Shown here: positions 8,630 to 17,171 of the stretch, piece by piece
How positions within the stretch are numbered: position 1 is the stretch's first letter
Layout: each line of letters begins with the position of its first letter
Assembly: GCF_000721265.1 (NCBI RefSeq)
Contig: NZ_JOFZ01000001.1
Location: forward strand, 124,001 to 188,000
From: Streptomyces sp. NRRL F-5126
GTDB taxonomy: Bacteria > Actinomycetota > Actinomycetes > Streptomycetales > Streptomycetaceae
Direction: 5' to 3'
Length of the DNA: 64,000 nt
Notes under the pieces: generated by a model
The model's input: only the letters and a program-made list of their open reading frames with translations
Told to the model about the DNA's origin: nothing
Database searches by the model: none
Translations under genes and position numbers: made by a program

Positions 8630-9210
8630 CGGCCGTCCTGCTCCTTGCGCAGGAGGGCGCTGAGCTCGTCGAGCTCCGCGCGCACCTGCTCGATCCGCGG
8701 GTGCGCCGGGGAGGGCGGCGCGGGAGGCGCCGACGGCATCGGCGGCGGCTGCCCGTACGCGTACGTGCGCGGCGGCGCGGGTGGCGCGTAGGGCGGCGGG
8801 CAGCCGTATCCGTAGCCGCCCGGTATGGCGGGCGGTATGACGGGCGCGGGCGACAGGGGCGCCACCGGCCCCGTCCTGGCGCGCCGGCAGCGGCGTATGT
8901 CGAACACGAGGAGGTACACGGCGGCGGCCACCGCGATGACCATCAGCGCGGCCAGCGAGATGTTCGTGACCGCCGCGTCCTTAGGCTGGGTGCCGACCAG
9001 CGCGAACAGGGCGATGGCACCGGGCAGTGACACGCCCATGAGCGCCCAGTCGTACCAGCGGCGGCGCAGCACGGCTATCCGCAGCAGCGGGACGAACGCC
9101 AGCAGCCCGATCGAGCCCAGCGAGCACACCATCAGCAGCACGCGCAGGGCGACGGCGGCGACGCCTGACATGCGTGCGCGTACCGGTGGCGGCTGCACGG
9201 CACCGTACAT
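8626..9210 (-). CDS. Small multi-TM membrane protein coupled to kinase
   Basis: 194 aa, not recognised as a named family. After a short N-terminus, about four hydrophobic helices cover residues 14-120: VAALRVLLMV region, LAFVPLLRIAVL, LPGAIALFALVG and a long LAALMVIAVAAAVYLLVF helix. The second half is cytoplasmic: a Pro/Gly/Tyr-rich stretch (PPAIPGGYGYGCPPPYAPP) and a C-terminal charged helix with IEQVRAELDELSALLRKEQ, a likely short coiled coil. The start ATG has GGAGC upstream. The 4-bp overlap with the Ser/Thr kinase gene suggests joint function, for example as membrane anchor or substrate; that is inference. Confidence 0.75.
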   Translation of the reverse strand: MYGAVQPPPVRARMSGVAAVALRVLLMVCSLGSIGLLAFVPLLRIAVLRRRWYDWALMGVSLPGAIALFALVGTQPKDAAVTNISLAALMVIAVAAAVYLLVFDIRRCRRARTGPVAPLSPAPVIPPAIPGGYGYGCPPPYAPPAPPRTYAYGQPPPMPSAPPAPPSPAHPRIEQVRAELDELSALLRKEQDGR

Positions 9211-9410
9211 CGGGCGCTCCTCGGACGTCGGACGGCTGGGCGCGCGGCAGCGGCGGCCGACCGCGAACGGGGGTCCGCACCACGCGAGAAGACGAGCGTA
9301 TACACCGACACCGACAACGGCCCCGTGGTTGTACGGGACCGGCCTTGACCAGGTGCCGCGCCGGTCACACCAGCAGACCGGCAGCGCGGATCATATCGCC
9401 GGACTGCGGG

Positions 9411-11516
9411 TCACAGCGTCAGCGAGCCGTCGGTCAGGCCGTCGTACAGAGCGCGTACGAGCTGGTCCCCCAACTGGCCCGCACGCCGCAGCGCCTCCTC
9501 GAACGCGGCGATGGCACGGAAGCGTTCGCCGTAGTGCCGCTGGTCGGCGAGCGGCAGCCTCGGCAGCTGGAGCCTGCGCACGTCGAGCCGGGTCGCGGTG
9601 GACGCGTAGCTGCTGGCCCGGCGGTTGTTGGCCGTGCCGCGCAGGAACCCGGCGAGGAACCAGGGGTCGAGCGCGGCCGGATCGGGGCGCAGCAGCTGGA
9701 GGTTGCGGCCGAGCGCGGCGCCCGCCGCGGCCTCGTCCACCACGCGCGCGACGGAGCCGCCGCCGAGTACGGGTACGACGACGTCGCCCGGCCTGACGAG
9801 TACGGGCTCCTCCCCCGGGCCTTCAGGCAAGATGCCCGAGGGCCCCTGGCCGGTGAGTACGTCCGCTTCCGTGAGGACCCGCATGGGGCCCGCGGGCCCC
9901 GTCCCGGCGCCGCCCGCGCGCAGTTCGAGCGCGCCGGTGCGGGCGAGTTCGCCGACGGTGGTGGACGTGCGGGAGGGGGGGTCCGCCTCGTCGGCACCGG
10001 GCGCGGGCGCCGGGGTGAGCTCGACGGCGGCGCTCAGGGTCTCGGTGAGCCGGTCGTGCAGGGCTGCGAGTTCGGCGCTGCCTCCCGGCGTGGCGGGTGT
10101 CGGGAGGTGGCGGGCGGGGGCCAGGTCCACGTCGTCGTCGAGGAGTTCGATGGCGGGCACCGAGCGGCTGACGCCGGGCCGCTGCGTGAGCGTGCCGTCG
10201 CGGTCGAAGGTGCGCCACGCGTCGAGCGCGGTGGAGCGGACGGTCGTCCAGTCGGGCTCCTCGCGGCCGCCGCGGCCACCGTGGTCGTCGCGCGCGCCGC
10301 CCGCGTCGGCGAGGTTCGCGGTGTCCACGAGGAGGAGTTCGGGCGAGGCTTGCGCGGCCGCGCCCGCGCCGCCGGGCCTGCGCAGCACCCACAGGTGCAG
10401 GGGCACGCCGTAGGGCGGCGCGGCGCCCGCGGGCAGCGCGACGACCGCGCGCAGTGCGCCCCTACGCAGCAGGTCGGCCCGCACGCGGCGGCCCGAGCGT
10501 CGGGACGCGGCGGCGGGCGGCATGAGCAGCACGGCGGTGCCGCCGGGCCGGAGTCTGGCGAGCGCGTGCTGGACCCAGGCCAACTCCGACTCGGTGCGCG
10601 CGGGGAAGCCGTACTCCCAGCGCGGGTCGTAGGCCAGCTCGTCGTGGCCCCAGTTGCGCTCGTTGAACGGCGGGTGGCAGAGCACGGCGTCGGCGGCGAG
10701 GCGCGGGAAGGCGTCGGCGCGCAGCGTGTCGCCCGCGGCGACGGCGATGTGCGCGGTGCCGGGGTCGGTGCACAGCACGAGGCGCAACGCGGTCAGCGCG
10801 GCGAGTTCCGGCGCCGCCTCCTGCGCGTAGAGCGCGCCGGAGCGCCCCACGGCGCAGAGCAGCGAACCGGTGCCGGACGCCGGGTCGAGGACGGTGGCGC
10901 TGCCGTCGCAGGCGCCGGCGAGCGCGCTCATGAGTCCCGCGGTCTCGGGTGGGGTGAGTGTGTACTGGCGGGGGTTGGCATCGAGGTAGCGGCCGAGCAG
11001 GAACTCGAAGGCGCGCGGGGCGCCGAGCTCGCCCGCCAGGTCGGCCGCGCCCCGCAACAGACCTACGGGCGGCAGGAGTTGACCGGCGGACGCCGCGGGT
11101 ACCGCGGGGCGTTCGTGGTCGGCGGACAGCCGGGGGGCCAGCACCTCCTCCAGCGCGGCGGGCAGGCGCCGCGCGAGCTCCGCGTCGCCGCGCCCGGCGA
11201 GCCGGCGCCACTCGGCGGGCCGCTCGCGTACCAGAGCGAGCACGCAGCCGACCCTGACGAGGGCGGCGGCCGCGCCCGCCGGATCGCCGGCCAGCTCCTG
11301 CCACACGCGCTCGCGCAGCGGCACCTCCGCGAGCTTGCCCTGGGCCCGCAGCCAGTCCTCGACGTCGCGGAGCGCGAACGAGGGGCTGGTCTCGGTGCCG
11401 CCGACGGGCTGCGGGAAGTCGGCGTGCCTGCGCCGCCAGTTGCTGACGGCGGCGCGCCCCACGCCGGCGAGTCTGGCGATCCCGGCGGCCGTGACCTCTG
11501 TCGCGTTCTCCGGCAC
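9411..11516 (-). CDS. HTH-fused N-6 DNA methylase-like protein (HsdM-like), motif IV = HPPF
   Basis: 701 aa. Residues about 8-60 hold a MerR/excisionase-like HTH (AAGIARLAGVGRAAVSNW). Residues about 130-400 form an HsdM-like N6-adenine methylase core: SAM motif I is TVLDPASGTGSLLCAVG, and motif IV is AVLCHPPFNERNWGH, where the usual catalytic Asn of NPPF is His281. The C-terminal part (about 500-700) resembles an HsdS target-recognition/helix region (LLRPDPAALDPWFLAGFLRG). No restriction subunit or HsdS gene is adjacent. The start is a GTG with GGGGAGG 7 nt upstream. It could be an orphan methylase, or a DNA-binding regulator built on a dead methylase; sequence alone does not decide. Confidence 0.82.
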   Translation of the reverse strand: MPENATEVTAAGIARLAGVGRAAVSNWRRRHADFPQPVGGTETSPSFALRDVEDWLRAQGKLAEVPLRERVWQELAGDPAGAAAALVRVGCVLALVRERPAEWRRLAGRGDAELARRLPAALEEVLAPRLSADHERPAVPAASAGQLLPPVGLLRGAADLAGELGAPRAFEFLLGRYLDANPRQYTLTPPETAGLMSALAGACDGSATVLDPASGTGSLLCAVGRSGALYAQEAAPELAALTALRLVLCTDPGTAHIAVAAGDTLRADAFPRLAADAVLCHPPFNERNWGHDELAYDPRWEYGFPARTESELAWVQHALARLRPGGTAVLLMPPAAASRRSGRRVRADLLRRGALRAVVALPAGAAPPYGVPLHLWVLRRPGGAGAAAQASPELLLVDTANLADAGGARDDHGGRGGREEPDWTTVRSTALDAWRTFDRDGTLTQRPGVSRSVPAIELLDDDVDLAPARHLPTPATPGGSAELAALHDRLTETLSAAVELTPAPAPGADEADPPSRTSTTVGELARTGALELRAGGAGTGPAGPMRVLTEADVLTGQGPSGILPEGPGEEPVLVRPGDVVVPVLGGGSVARVVDEAAAGAALGRNLQLLRPDPAALDPWFLAGFLRGTANNRRASSYASTATRLDVRRLQLPRLPLADQRHYGERFRAIAAFEEALRRAGQLGDQLVRALYDGLTDGSLTL

Positions 11517-11618
11517 GGGCTGCCTCCCCTGACGAGTCCGATGTCGGGCAGAGCATACAGGCGCACGTCGTAAGCATGGCATTCACAGACGAAAACAGAC
11601 TGTGCATGAATTTACGTG

Positions 11619-11647
11619 TTGACTCGGTTCACAGGCTCTGCTGTCAT
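11619..11647 (+). promoter_or_regulatory. Putative sigma-70-type promoter for the 11697 gene
   Basis: TTGACT at 11619-11624 and TGTCAT at 11642-11647 are separated by 17 nt. They lie about 50 nt before the ATG in a region that is locally AT-richer than its surroundings. The -10 is a poor match, so this is a suggestion only. Confidence 0.35.
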
Positions 11648-11696
11648 TGACCCACCGCTACACGGGGCGTCTTCGTCCCAGGAGGAGGGGGGACCC

Positions 11697-12584
11697 ATGT
11701 CCCAGTACACGCAGGGCCCGCAGGACCCGTACGGGCAGTACGCGGCGGGCCCGCATCCGGCGCCACAGGTGCAGCCGCGGCCACCGGCGCAGGCGCGGAA
11801 CGGTCTCGGCATCGCGGCGCTGATCCTCGGCCTCGTGGGGGCGATCAGCGGCATCGTCCCACTGCTGTTCTGGCTCGCCGGGGTCCTCGGCCTGATCGCG
11901 CTCGTCCTCGGCCTCGCGGGGCGCGGCCGGGCCAAGCGTGGCGGCGCGACGAACAAGGGCGTGGCCACGGTGGGCTCCGTGCTCGGCCTCGTGGCGATGA
12001 TCGTCGCGGTCATCGGCGCGGTCATCACGTTCCGGGCCGTCGGCGACGCGGTCGACAGCATCGACAAGGCCGCGTCGGGGAGTTCGGCGTCCGCGAGCCC
12101 GACCCCCGGCCGCTCGGGCACGCCGAAGGGCAGCGCGGGCCAGGCGGGTTCGACGTCGAAGGACAAGGACAAGGACAAGGACAAGCCGAAGGACAAGGCG
12201 CTGGCGCCCGGCGACACCGCCGTGTACGACGACGATCTGAACGTCACGGTCGGCGAGCCGCAGGCCTACTCCCCCGGCCCGTACGCGGCCGGACACAAGG
12301 TGGGCAACCACGCCTACAAGGTGACGGTCACGATCACCAACAAGGGCAGCAGGAAGTTCGACGCCACGCTCGCCACCGTGGCCGCACGGGCGGGCGCCGA
12401 CGGCCGCGAGGCGGCGGAGATCTACGACGACGCCTCGGGCGAGGGCTTCACCGGCCAGGTGCTGCCCGGCAAGAAGGCCACGCAGGTCTTCGCCTTCGAC
12501 GCCCCGGCGGACGCGAAGGCGCTGACGGTCCAGGTCACGCCCGGCTTCTCCTACAACGAGACGCAGTGGGACCTGCCGCTCTGA
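11697..12584 (+). CDS. DUF4190/DUF4352-like membrane protein
   Basis: 295 aa. The N-terminus is a cytoplasmic Gln/Pro/Tyr-rich stretch of about 35 residues, followed by two TM segments (about 38-85 and 95-125) joined by GRGRAKRGGATNKG, the pattern of DUF4190 domains. A Ser/Pro linker and a lysine-aspartate repeat (KDKDKDKDKPKDK, about residues 156-170) lead to an extracytoplasmic beta-sandwich (VTVGEPQAYSPG ... VTITNKGSRKFDATL ... GFTGQVLPGKKATQVFAF). That is the DUF4352 immunoglobulin-like fold. AGGAGG lies 11 nt upstream of the ATG. Probably a surface-exposed anchored protein of unknown role. A strong terminator follows. Confidence 0.85.
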   Translation: MSQYTQGPQDPYGQYAAGPHPAPQVQPRPPAQARNGLGIAALILGLVGAISGIVPLLFWLAGVLGLIALVLGLAGRGRAKRGGATNKGVATVGSVLGLVAMIVAVIGAVITFRAVGDAVDSIDKAASGSSASASPTPGRSGTPKGSAGQAGSTSKDKDKDKDKPKDKALAPGDTAVYDDDLNVTVGEPQAYSPGPYAAGHKVGNHAYKVTVTITNKGSRKFDATLATVAARAGADGREAAEIYDDASGEGFTGQVLPGKKATQVFAFDAPADAKALTVQVTPGFSYNETQWDLPL

Positions 12585-12622
12585 CACGCCCCGGCCGCAC
12601 GCCGGGGGCGCGCAGGGGCGGG

Positions 12623-12661
12623 ACGCCGGTGGGGCCGCGGAGGGGGCGGCCCCACCGGCGT
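12623..12661 (+). terminator. Intrinsic terminator-like hairpin
   Basis: A perfect 16-bp stem (12623-12638 with 12646-12661) with a 7-nt loop, about 40 nt after the 11697-12584 gene. There is no U-tract, as is common in Streptomyces. Confidence 0.8.
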
Positions 12662-12800
12662 GCGCGCCCACGTGCACGTACCGCCGCCCGCGCCGCCCTT
12701 TCGGGCGAAGCCGGCCCGCGTCGCGGCTTTCCCGGCCACGGCGCCATTAGAGTCCGGAGCCCGGCAAGGAGCCGGGGCCGCCCCACCGAGGAGTCCACAG

Positions 12801-13271
12801 ATGTCAGCACGGTTGTCAGTGCCGTTGTCCGTGCGCGTGCCCGCGGCCGCGGTCGCGCTCCTCGCGGCGGCCGCGCTGGCGGGCTGTTCCGCGGTCCCCG
12901 CGTCCCACACCCGCGACGACCCGAAACCCCCGGCCCGGCGGACACCGACCGCCGCGCCGATCACGTCCGCGCCGGGCACGTCGTCCACCGCCGGCGCGCG
13001 GGACGGCCGCGACTACGGCGCCTGCGCGGACGGCGAGTGCCAGATCCTGGTGGACGCGCCCACGGCCGTCCCGGTGCGCCACCGCACGCTGCACGTGTCC
13101 GTCACCGGCACGACCGTACGGCTGAGCGAGGCGCACGGCGGCTCGCGGACGAACATGTCGATGGGCGGCACCGGCGGTCACAGCGTGATCAGGACGGACG
13201 GCGAGACGGTCGACGTGACGGTGCACCACGTCACCGACGGCGCCGCCGTCCTGGACATCACCTCACCGTGA
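12801..13271 (+). CDS. Small putative lipoprotein of unknown function
   Basis: 156 aa, family not recognised. A signal peptide with hydrophobic core VAALLAAAALAGC ends in the lipobox LAGC (Cys about residue 29), so the mature protein should be membrane-anchored on the outside. A Thr/Pro-rich linker (about 30-65) is followed by a small domain with YGACADGECQILVDAP, where two cysteines 5 residues apart could form a disulphide, then a beta-rich Gly/Ser region ending in VTVHHVTDGAAVLDI. GAGGAG lies upstream of the ATG. It is in the same direction as the DUF4352-like gene but separated from it by a terminator. Confidence 0.75.
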   Translation: MSARLSVPLSVRVPAAAVALLAAAALAGCSAVPASHTRDDPKPPARRTPTAAPITSAPGTSSTAGARDGRDYGACADGECQILVDAPTAVPVRHRTLHVSVTGTTVRLSEAHGGSRTNMSMGGTGGHSVIRTDGETVDVTVHHVTDGAAVLDITSP

Positions 13272-13310
13272 GGTCCTGCGCACGGCGCCCCGGCACGCGG
13301 CCGCCGCCGC

Positions 13311-14003
13311 TCACGACATGCGGCGTTCGAAGGCCCGCGCCGCGCTGCGGCGACGCGGGTCGAACGCGTCGACCGCGCCCGCCCCGGCGTTGCCAGGACC
13401 CCTCTTCCACCCGAGGATCTTGCGGGCGACACCCTTGAGGCGCGGGTGGCCGGGCTTGAGCGTGATCTCGAAGTGCGACTCCTTCGGCGTCGCGAAGTCG
13501 CCGCCCCAGGCGACGGCACCGTCGAGTTCGGCGAGGATGTCCCGCACGACGATCAGCTCGTTGGGATACAGGTTGCCCTTCGAACCGACCGGGTACATGG
13601 CGGGGCGGATCGCGAGCGCGCTGCCCGACAGGTAGTTCGACTCGTACGCCTCGGCCACCTTGCGATCGGCCCTCCAGCCGTGCACATCGCCGGTGCGCAG
13701 CGTGTCGATCTCGTAGTTGTATCTTCGCGCCACGTGCAGCAGCACCGTGGCCGCGTCGCCCTCGGCGAGCGAGACCTTCTCGCCGCTGCCTTCCACGACG
13801 AAGCTCGTCGCCCCGTCCAGGACGGGCCAGTTGTTCGCCGACGTGGCCCCCTTCCACGTGCCGGCGTCAGCGACCGTGGCGGCGCGGGCGCCGCCGGCCG
13901 TGCCGATGTCGAGCAGCGTGGCGGCGGCCACCGCCGTGGTGCCGGCCCCGATGAACCGGCGCCGTGACAGACCGTCCGTACCGTTCGGTCCCGTCAGATC
14001 CAT
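13311..14003 (-). CDS. Tat-exported M15-like peptidase, metal ligands partly lost
   Basis: 230 aa. The N-terminus has a twin-arginine signal (SRRRFIGAGTTAVAAATLL ... ARAA). The rest matches the M15 D-Ala-D-Ala carboxypeptidase/L-Ala-D-Glu endopeptidase fold: SNYLSGSALAIRP at 122-134 corresponds to the usual SxHxSGTAID, and AWGGDFATPKESHFEI at 165-180 carries the last ligand His177. The first zinc His is Tyr124 and the zinc Asp is Ala131, so at least two of three ligands are missing. Known M15 enzymes cut peptidoglycan peptides; this one is more likely a binding or scaffold protein. Last of a three-gene run; its ATG lies 10 nt inside the preceding gene. Confidence 0.78.
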   Translation of the reverse strand: MDLTGPNGTDGLSRRRFIGAGTTAVAAATLLDIGTAGGARAATVADAGTWKGATSANNWPVLDGATSFVVEGSGEKVSLAEGDAATVLLHVARRYNYEIDTLRTGDVHGWRADRKVAEAYESNYLSGSALAIRPAMYPVGSKGNLYPNELIVVRDILAELDGAVAWGGDFATPKESHFEITLKPGHPRLKGVARKILGWKRGPGNAGAGAVDAFDPRRRSAARAFERRMS

Positions 14004-14449
14004 GACCTCTTCTCCCTTCCGAGCATGCTGGTGAGGTGTGCCGCGCCGAACCACAGGAGGACGGCGAGGGCGGCCGCCGCGACGACGGCGCAGCCCACGA
14101 TGGCCGGATTGACCCAGGCGGGGACCAGGTCGTAGTGCGCGTTGCACTTGTCGTGCAGCGGGAAGAGGCTGCGCCCCTGCTGCTCGTGCGCGGCCCGGTA
14201 CGCGCCGTCGTACACCTGGTGGTGGCGCAGGCCGCACTCTTCCCTCTCGTCGAGGCCCTCGCTGAGCACGCCCCAGACCCATGACGCGAGTCCCGCGAAG
14301 AGCGCGACGGAGCACAGGCGCGTCCACCACATCGGGCGCCGCCACGCCCCGCTGCGCACACCGCGCGCGATGCGGTAGAGGCACACCAGGTTCCACACGA
14401 GCCACACGCAGAGCACGGCCGCGGCGAAAAGGATCCCGACTGCTGTCAT
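13994..14449 (-). CDS. Small membrane protein between wall-active genes
   Basis: 151 aa, no family recognised. Three TM helices are visible: about 3-27 (ILFAAAVLCVWLVWNLVCLY), about 42-60 (LCSVALFAGLASWVWGVL) and about 115-140 (IVGCAVVAAAALAVLLWFGA). Between TM2 and TM3 lies an extracytoplasmic loop of about 50 residues rich in His, Tyr and charged residues, with two Cys (ECGLRHHQ and DKCNAHY). The gene starts 16 nt after the DUF1906 gene stop and overlaps the M15-like gene, so the three form one operon. A role in anchoring or exporting the two wall proteins is possible but unproven. Confidence 0.72.
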   Translation of the reverse strand: MTAVGILFAAAVLCVWLVWNLVCLYRIARGVRSGAWRRPMWWTRLCSVALFAGLASWVWGVLSEGLDEREECGLRHHQVYDGAYRAAHEQQGRSLFPLHDKCNAHYDLVPAWVNPAIVGCAVVAAAALAVLLWFGAAHLTSMLGREKRSWI

Positions 14450-14465
14450 CCCGACGTTCTACCAG

Positions 14466-16874
14466 TCACCTCCGCGCGGCACGCGAGCGCGCCGCCGCGA
14501 GGTACTTGTCGTGGTTCGCCCGGTACACGGCGGCCTTGCGCTTCTCCGTTCCCATGCGGGCCAGCAGGGCGTCGACGAAGCCCTGCTCGAAGTCGCTCAG
14601 CTTGTCGCCGCCTCCCGGCACGTTCTGGTAGGCCGCCGGGAGTACCGCACCCTTCTTGGCGATCAGGTAGGTCTGGGCGGCCGCGAGCTTGACGCCCACC
14701 GCCGTGAGGGCGTTGTGTGCCGAAAGCTTGCAGTCCGCGGCGTTGCCCCACCGCTGGGTGAAGTAGTCGTTGAAGCGCGTCAGGCCGCCGCCGCCGTTGT
14801 AGAGCGCCGTCACGGCGTCGACGACGGTCGTGCCGCCGAGCACGGCCCGTGCCAGCAGGTAGCCGTCGGCGTCGCCCAGGAGGTCGGTGAAGCCGAACGA
14901 GGAGACGACGCCGGGCACCGCGAGCTTGTCGTGCGCGAACTGCAGGGGATCGGCGTACTGCTGTTCCGAGTTGCGCCAGTCGGTCCAGAACGTCATGAGG
15001 TCGCCGGCCCAGCCGCCGATGTCCCCGCCGTTGGCGCTCTTCTCGTTGTCCGGCTGGGGCGTTACGAGGTGGGCGTTGGCCGTGGCCATCAGATGCTCGG
15101 GGCCGAGGTCGTAACCGGTGAACGGGTCCGTGAACGACGTCCTGACGCTCATGCCGGCGGAGTCGCAGTGGTCGACGAACCCGGTGTCGTAGCCCCCGAT
15201 GAGGAAGTTCCAGCCGGTGTCCCCGTACGACTGGTGGCGGATGTACTCCATGACGAGTTGGCTGCGCTTGTTGCCGGTGGCCCCGTACGTGCCGGCCAGG
15301 TCGTACAGGCGCCCCACGTAGGTGATGAACTCGTCGGCGGGCCCCGTCGGGTCGTTCACCGACGAGACCGCGGGGTCGAGCCCGGAGGCCACGTCGTTGT
15401 CCAGGTCGAAGGTGTCGGACCCGTTGGTGACGGTGAACTCCTTGATCTGGTTGAAGGACCAGTTGCGCGGGATGGGGAAGCCGAGGTTGCCCGAGAAGCC
15501 CCAGGACATGCCGGAGACGAACGAGAAGCGGGCGGTGGTCTTCGCACTGACCGTGCTGCAGACGTTGCGGGAACCGTACACACCGTGGGTGTACCGCTTG
15601 CCCTGGCTCGCGAGCGCGGCCTCGACGCCGTAGAAGTACGGGACGATGGCGCTGTCGATCTCCTCGCCGGTCGCGTCGTAGTCGACGGCGAAGTAGATGG
15701 TGGTCCCCCGGTTGAACCCGTACCCGGAAGCGCACTTGTGGGCGTTCAGGCCGTGCTCGTAACCGGTGTCGTACGAGAAGTCCGCGAGCTCGCGCGCGTT
15801 GTCCTGGTAGATGGGGAAGACCCTCAGACCGTTGCCGAAGATGATGTCCAGCTCTCCCGGCTTGATCTCCTTGTCGAGGGTCGAGCCCGGGGGGTCGTAG
15901 ATGTAGCGCCCGACGTAGCGGTAGCCGTGGGCGTGCAGCCACTCGGCCCGGGAAGCGGTGATCTCGAACCGCGTGTCCGACCCGGTCGCGGGCCGGTCCG
16001 GGTCGCCCATGGAGACCAGGAGCTGGGACCACGTGCGGAAGTCGCCCTGACCGTTCTCCGTCAGCTTGTTGAATCGCTGGAACGCCGACACCCAATCGGC
16101 GAGCTTCGAGTCGAAGCCGGAGCGCCAGGTCGTCACCACCTTCTGCCCGCTGTCGTCGTAGGTCGGCGAGTTGAAGACGCACGCGGCGGAGAAGAGCTGG
16201 ACGAAGACCCCGGAGTCGCCCTGGCCGACGGTGTGGGACTGGAGGCCCGCCTTGGTGCCCGGCCCGAAGTTGCCGTTCGGCGCGGCGATCCCCATCTCGT
16301 ACTGGAGAGCGATCATCAGCGACTTCTGCACGTCGCGGGAGTAGATGCCGTCGCAGGGGCCGATACTGAACGCGTCGCGGGTCCAGTAGCCGCCGTTGAG
16401 CCACTGCTGGATCGTGCGGATGCCGTCGGTCCCGCCGGCGACGACGACATAGGCGTCCATGTTGAGGATGGCCTTGGCGATCTTGGCGTTGACGACGCCG
16501 TCACCGCCGATGCCCATGTCACCGCGCAGCTTCTCGACGGCTTCACGCGTGACGCCCGTGAACCATCCCTCGCTTCCGGGCTCCACTGCCCAATACCCCT
16601 TGCACCACAGGGCGAACTCGAGCACGGCGACGATGTTGCGGTTCGTGTCCCAGTCGAAGCCGATGTCGCCGAGGGCGTCGAACTTGGCGTAGGTGGTCGG
16701 TCCGAACGAGGCGACGACAGGGCTGATGCCCAGCTCGTGCTGGAGGGCCATGATGAGGGAGTCCATGGTCCCCCACCCTGTTTTGCCGTCCTCCGCGCAG
16801 GGCACGTAGCCCGCCACGCTGCCGTAGTTGGCGTTCACCCACTTCTGGGCTCTGAGGACTTGCTCGTCTGCCAC
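14466..16874 (-). CDS. DUF1906 glycoside-hydrolase-like protein with wall-binding-type repeats
   Basis: 802 aa. Residues 1-280 hold two repeats resembling peptidoglycan-binding modules (VLRAQKWVNANYG ... TMDSLIMALQHELGI ... FGPTTYAKF; then IRTIQQWLNGGYW ... SLMIALQYEMGI ... FGPGTKAGL). Residues about 310-560 form the Rv2525c-like TIM barrel (DUF1906): GYRYVGRYIYDPPGS, VFPIYQDNA, IYFAVDYDATGEEI, GVYGSRNVC. The last 250 residues are helical. No signal peptide is visible at the GTG start (GAGAGG 8 nt upstream), which is odd for a wall-active enzyme; holin-like or non-classical release would be needed. First gene of a three-gene operon with a membrane protein and an M15-like protein. Confidence 0.82.
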   Translation of the reverse strand: MADEQVLRAQKWVNANYGSVAGYVPCAEDGKTGWGTMDSLIMALQHELGISPVVASFGPTTYAKFDALGDIGFDWDTNRNIVAVLEFALWCKGYWAVEPGSEGWFTGVTREAVEKLRGDMGIGGDGVVNAKIAKAILNMDAYVVVAGGTDGIRTIQQWLNGGYWTRDAFSIGPCDGIYSRDVQKSLMIALQYEMGIAAPNGNFGPGTKAGLQSHTVGQGDSGVFVQLFSAACVFNSPTYDDSGQKVVTTWRSGFDSKLADWVSAFQRFNKLTENGQGDFRTWSQLLVSMGDPDRPATGSDTRFEITASRAEWLHAHGYRYVGRYIYDPPGSTLDKEIKPGELDIIFGNGLRVFPIYQDNARELADFSYDTGYEHGLNAHKCASGYGFNRGTTIYFAVDYDATGEEIDSAIVPYFYGVEAALASQGKRYTHGVYGSRNVCSTVSAKTTARFSFVSGMSWGFSGNLGFPIPRNWSFNQIKEFTVTNGSDTFDLDNDVASGLDPAVSSVNDPTGPADEFITYVGRLYDLAGTYGATGNKRSQLVMEYIRHQSYGDTGWNFLIGGYDTGFVDHCDSAGMSVRTSFTDPFTGYDLGPEHLMATANAHLVTPQPDNEKSANGGDIGGWAGDLMTFWTDWRNSEQQYADPLQFAHDKLAVPGVVSSFGFTDLLGDADGYLLARAVLGGTTVVDAVTALYNGGGGLTRFNDYFTQRWGNAADCKLSAHNALTAVGVKLAAAQTYLIAKKGAVLPAAYQNVPGGGDKLSDFEQGFVDALLARMGTEKRKAAVYRANHDKYLAAARSRAARR

Positions 16875-17171
16875 GGATGGATCCTCTCGTTCGTGTTGAG
16901 GGTTGACGGTCGGCGGCATGGCGGCGCCACGGAGCGGAGGCGGGGCGCAGAGGGCGGCAGGCAGAGAGCGGACGGCACGCGCATGATCGCCGCGCCCCCC
17001 GCCGCGGCCGTGTGCCGCCGCGCGGCCGACCGGTGGCAACCTTAGGGCGCGCGGACTGTGCCGGGTAGGGGACGAGGGCTGTCACCACACGCAAGCACGC
17101 CGGCGATGTTCGTTTCCTCGCCCACTTCAGGGGAAGGGAACCCTGGACACAGGGGTCGAGAGGAGCACCCG

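Noticed and set aside
9411..11516. Complete type I restriction-modification system
   Set aside because: No hsdR-like helicase-nuclease and no separate hsdS gene is present nearby; only the methylase-like chain is seen.
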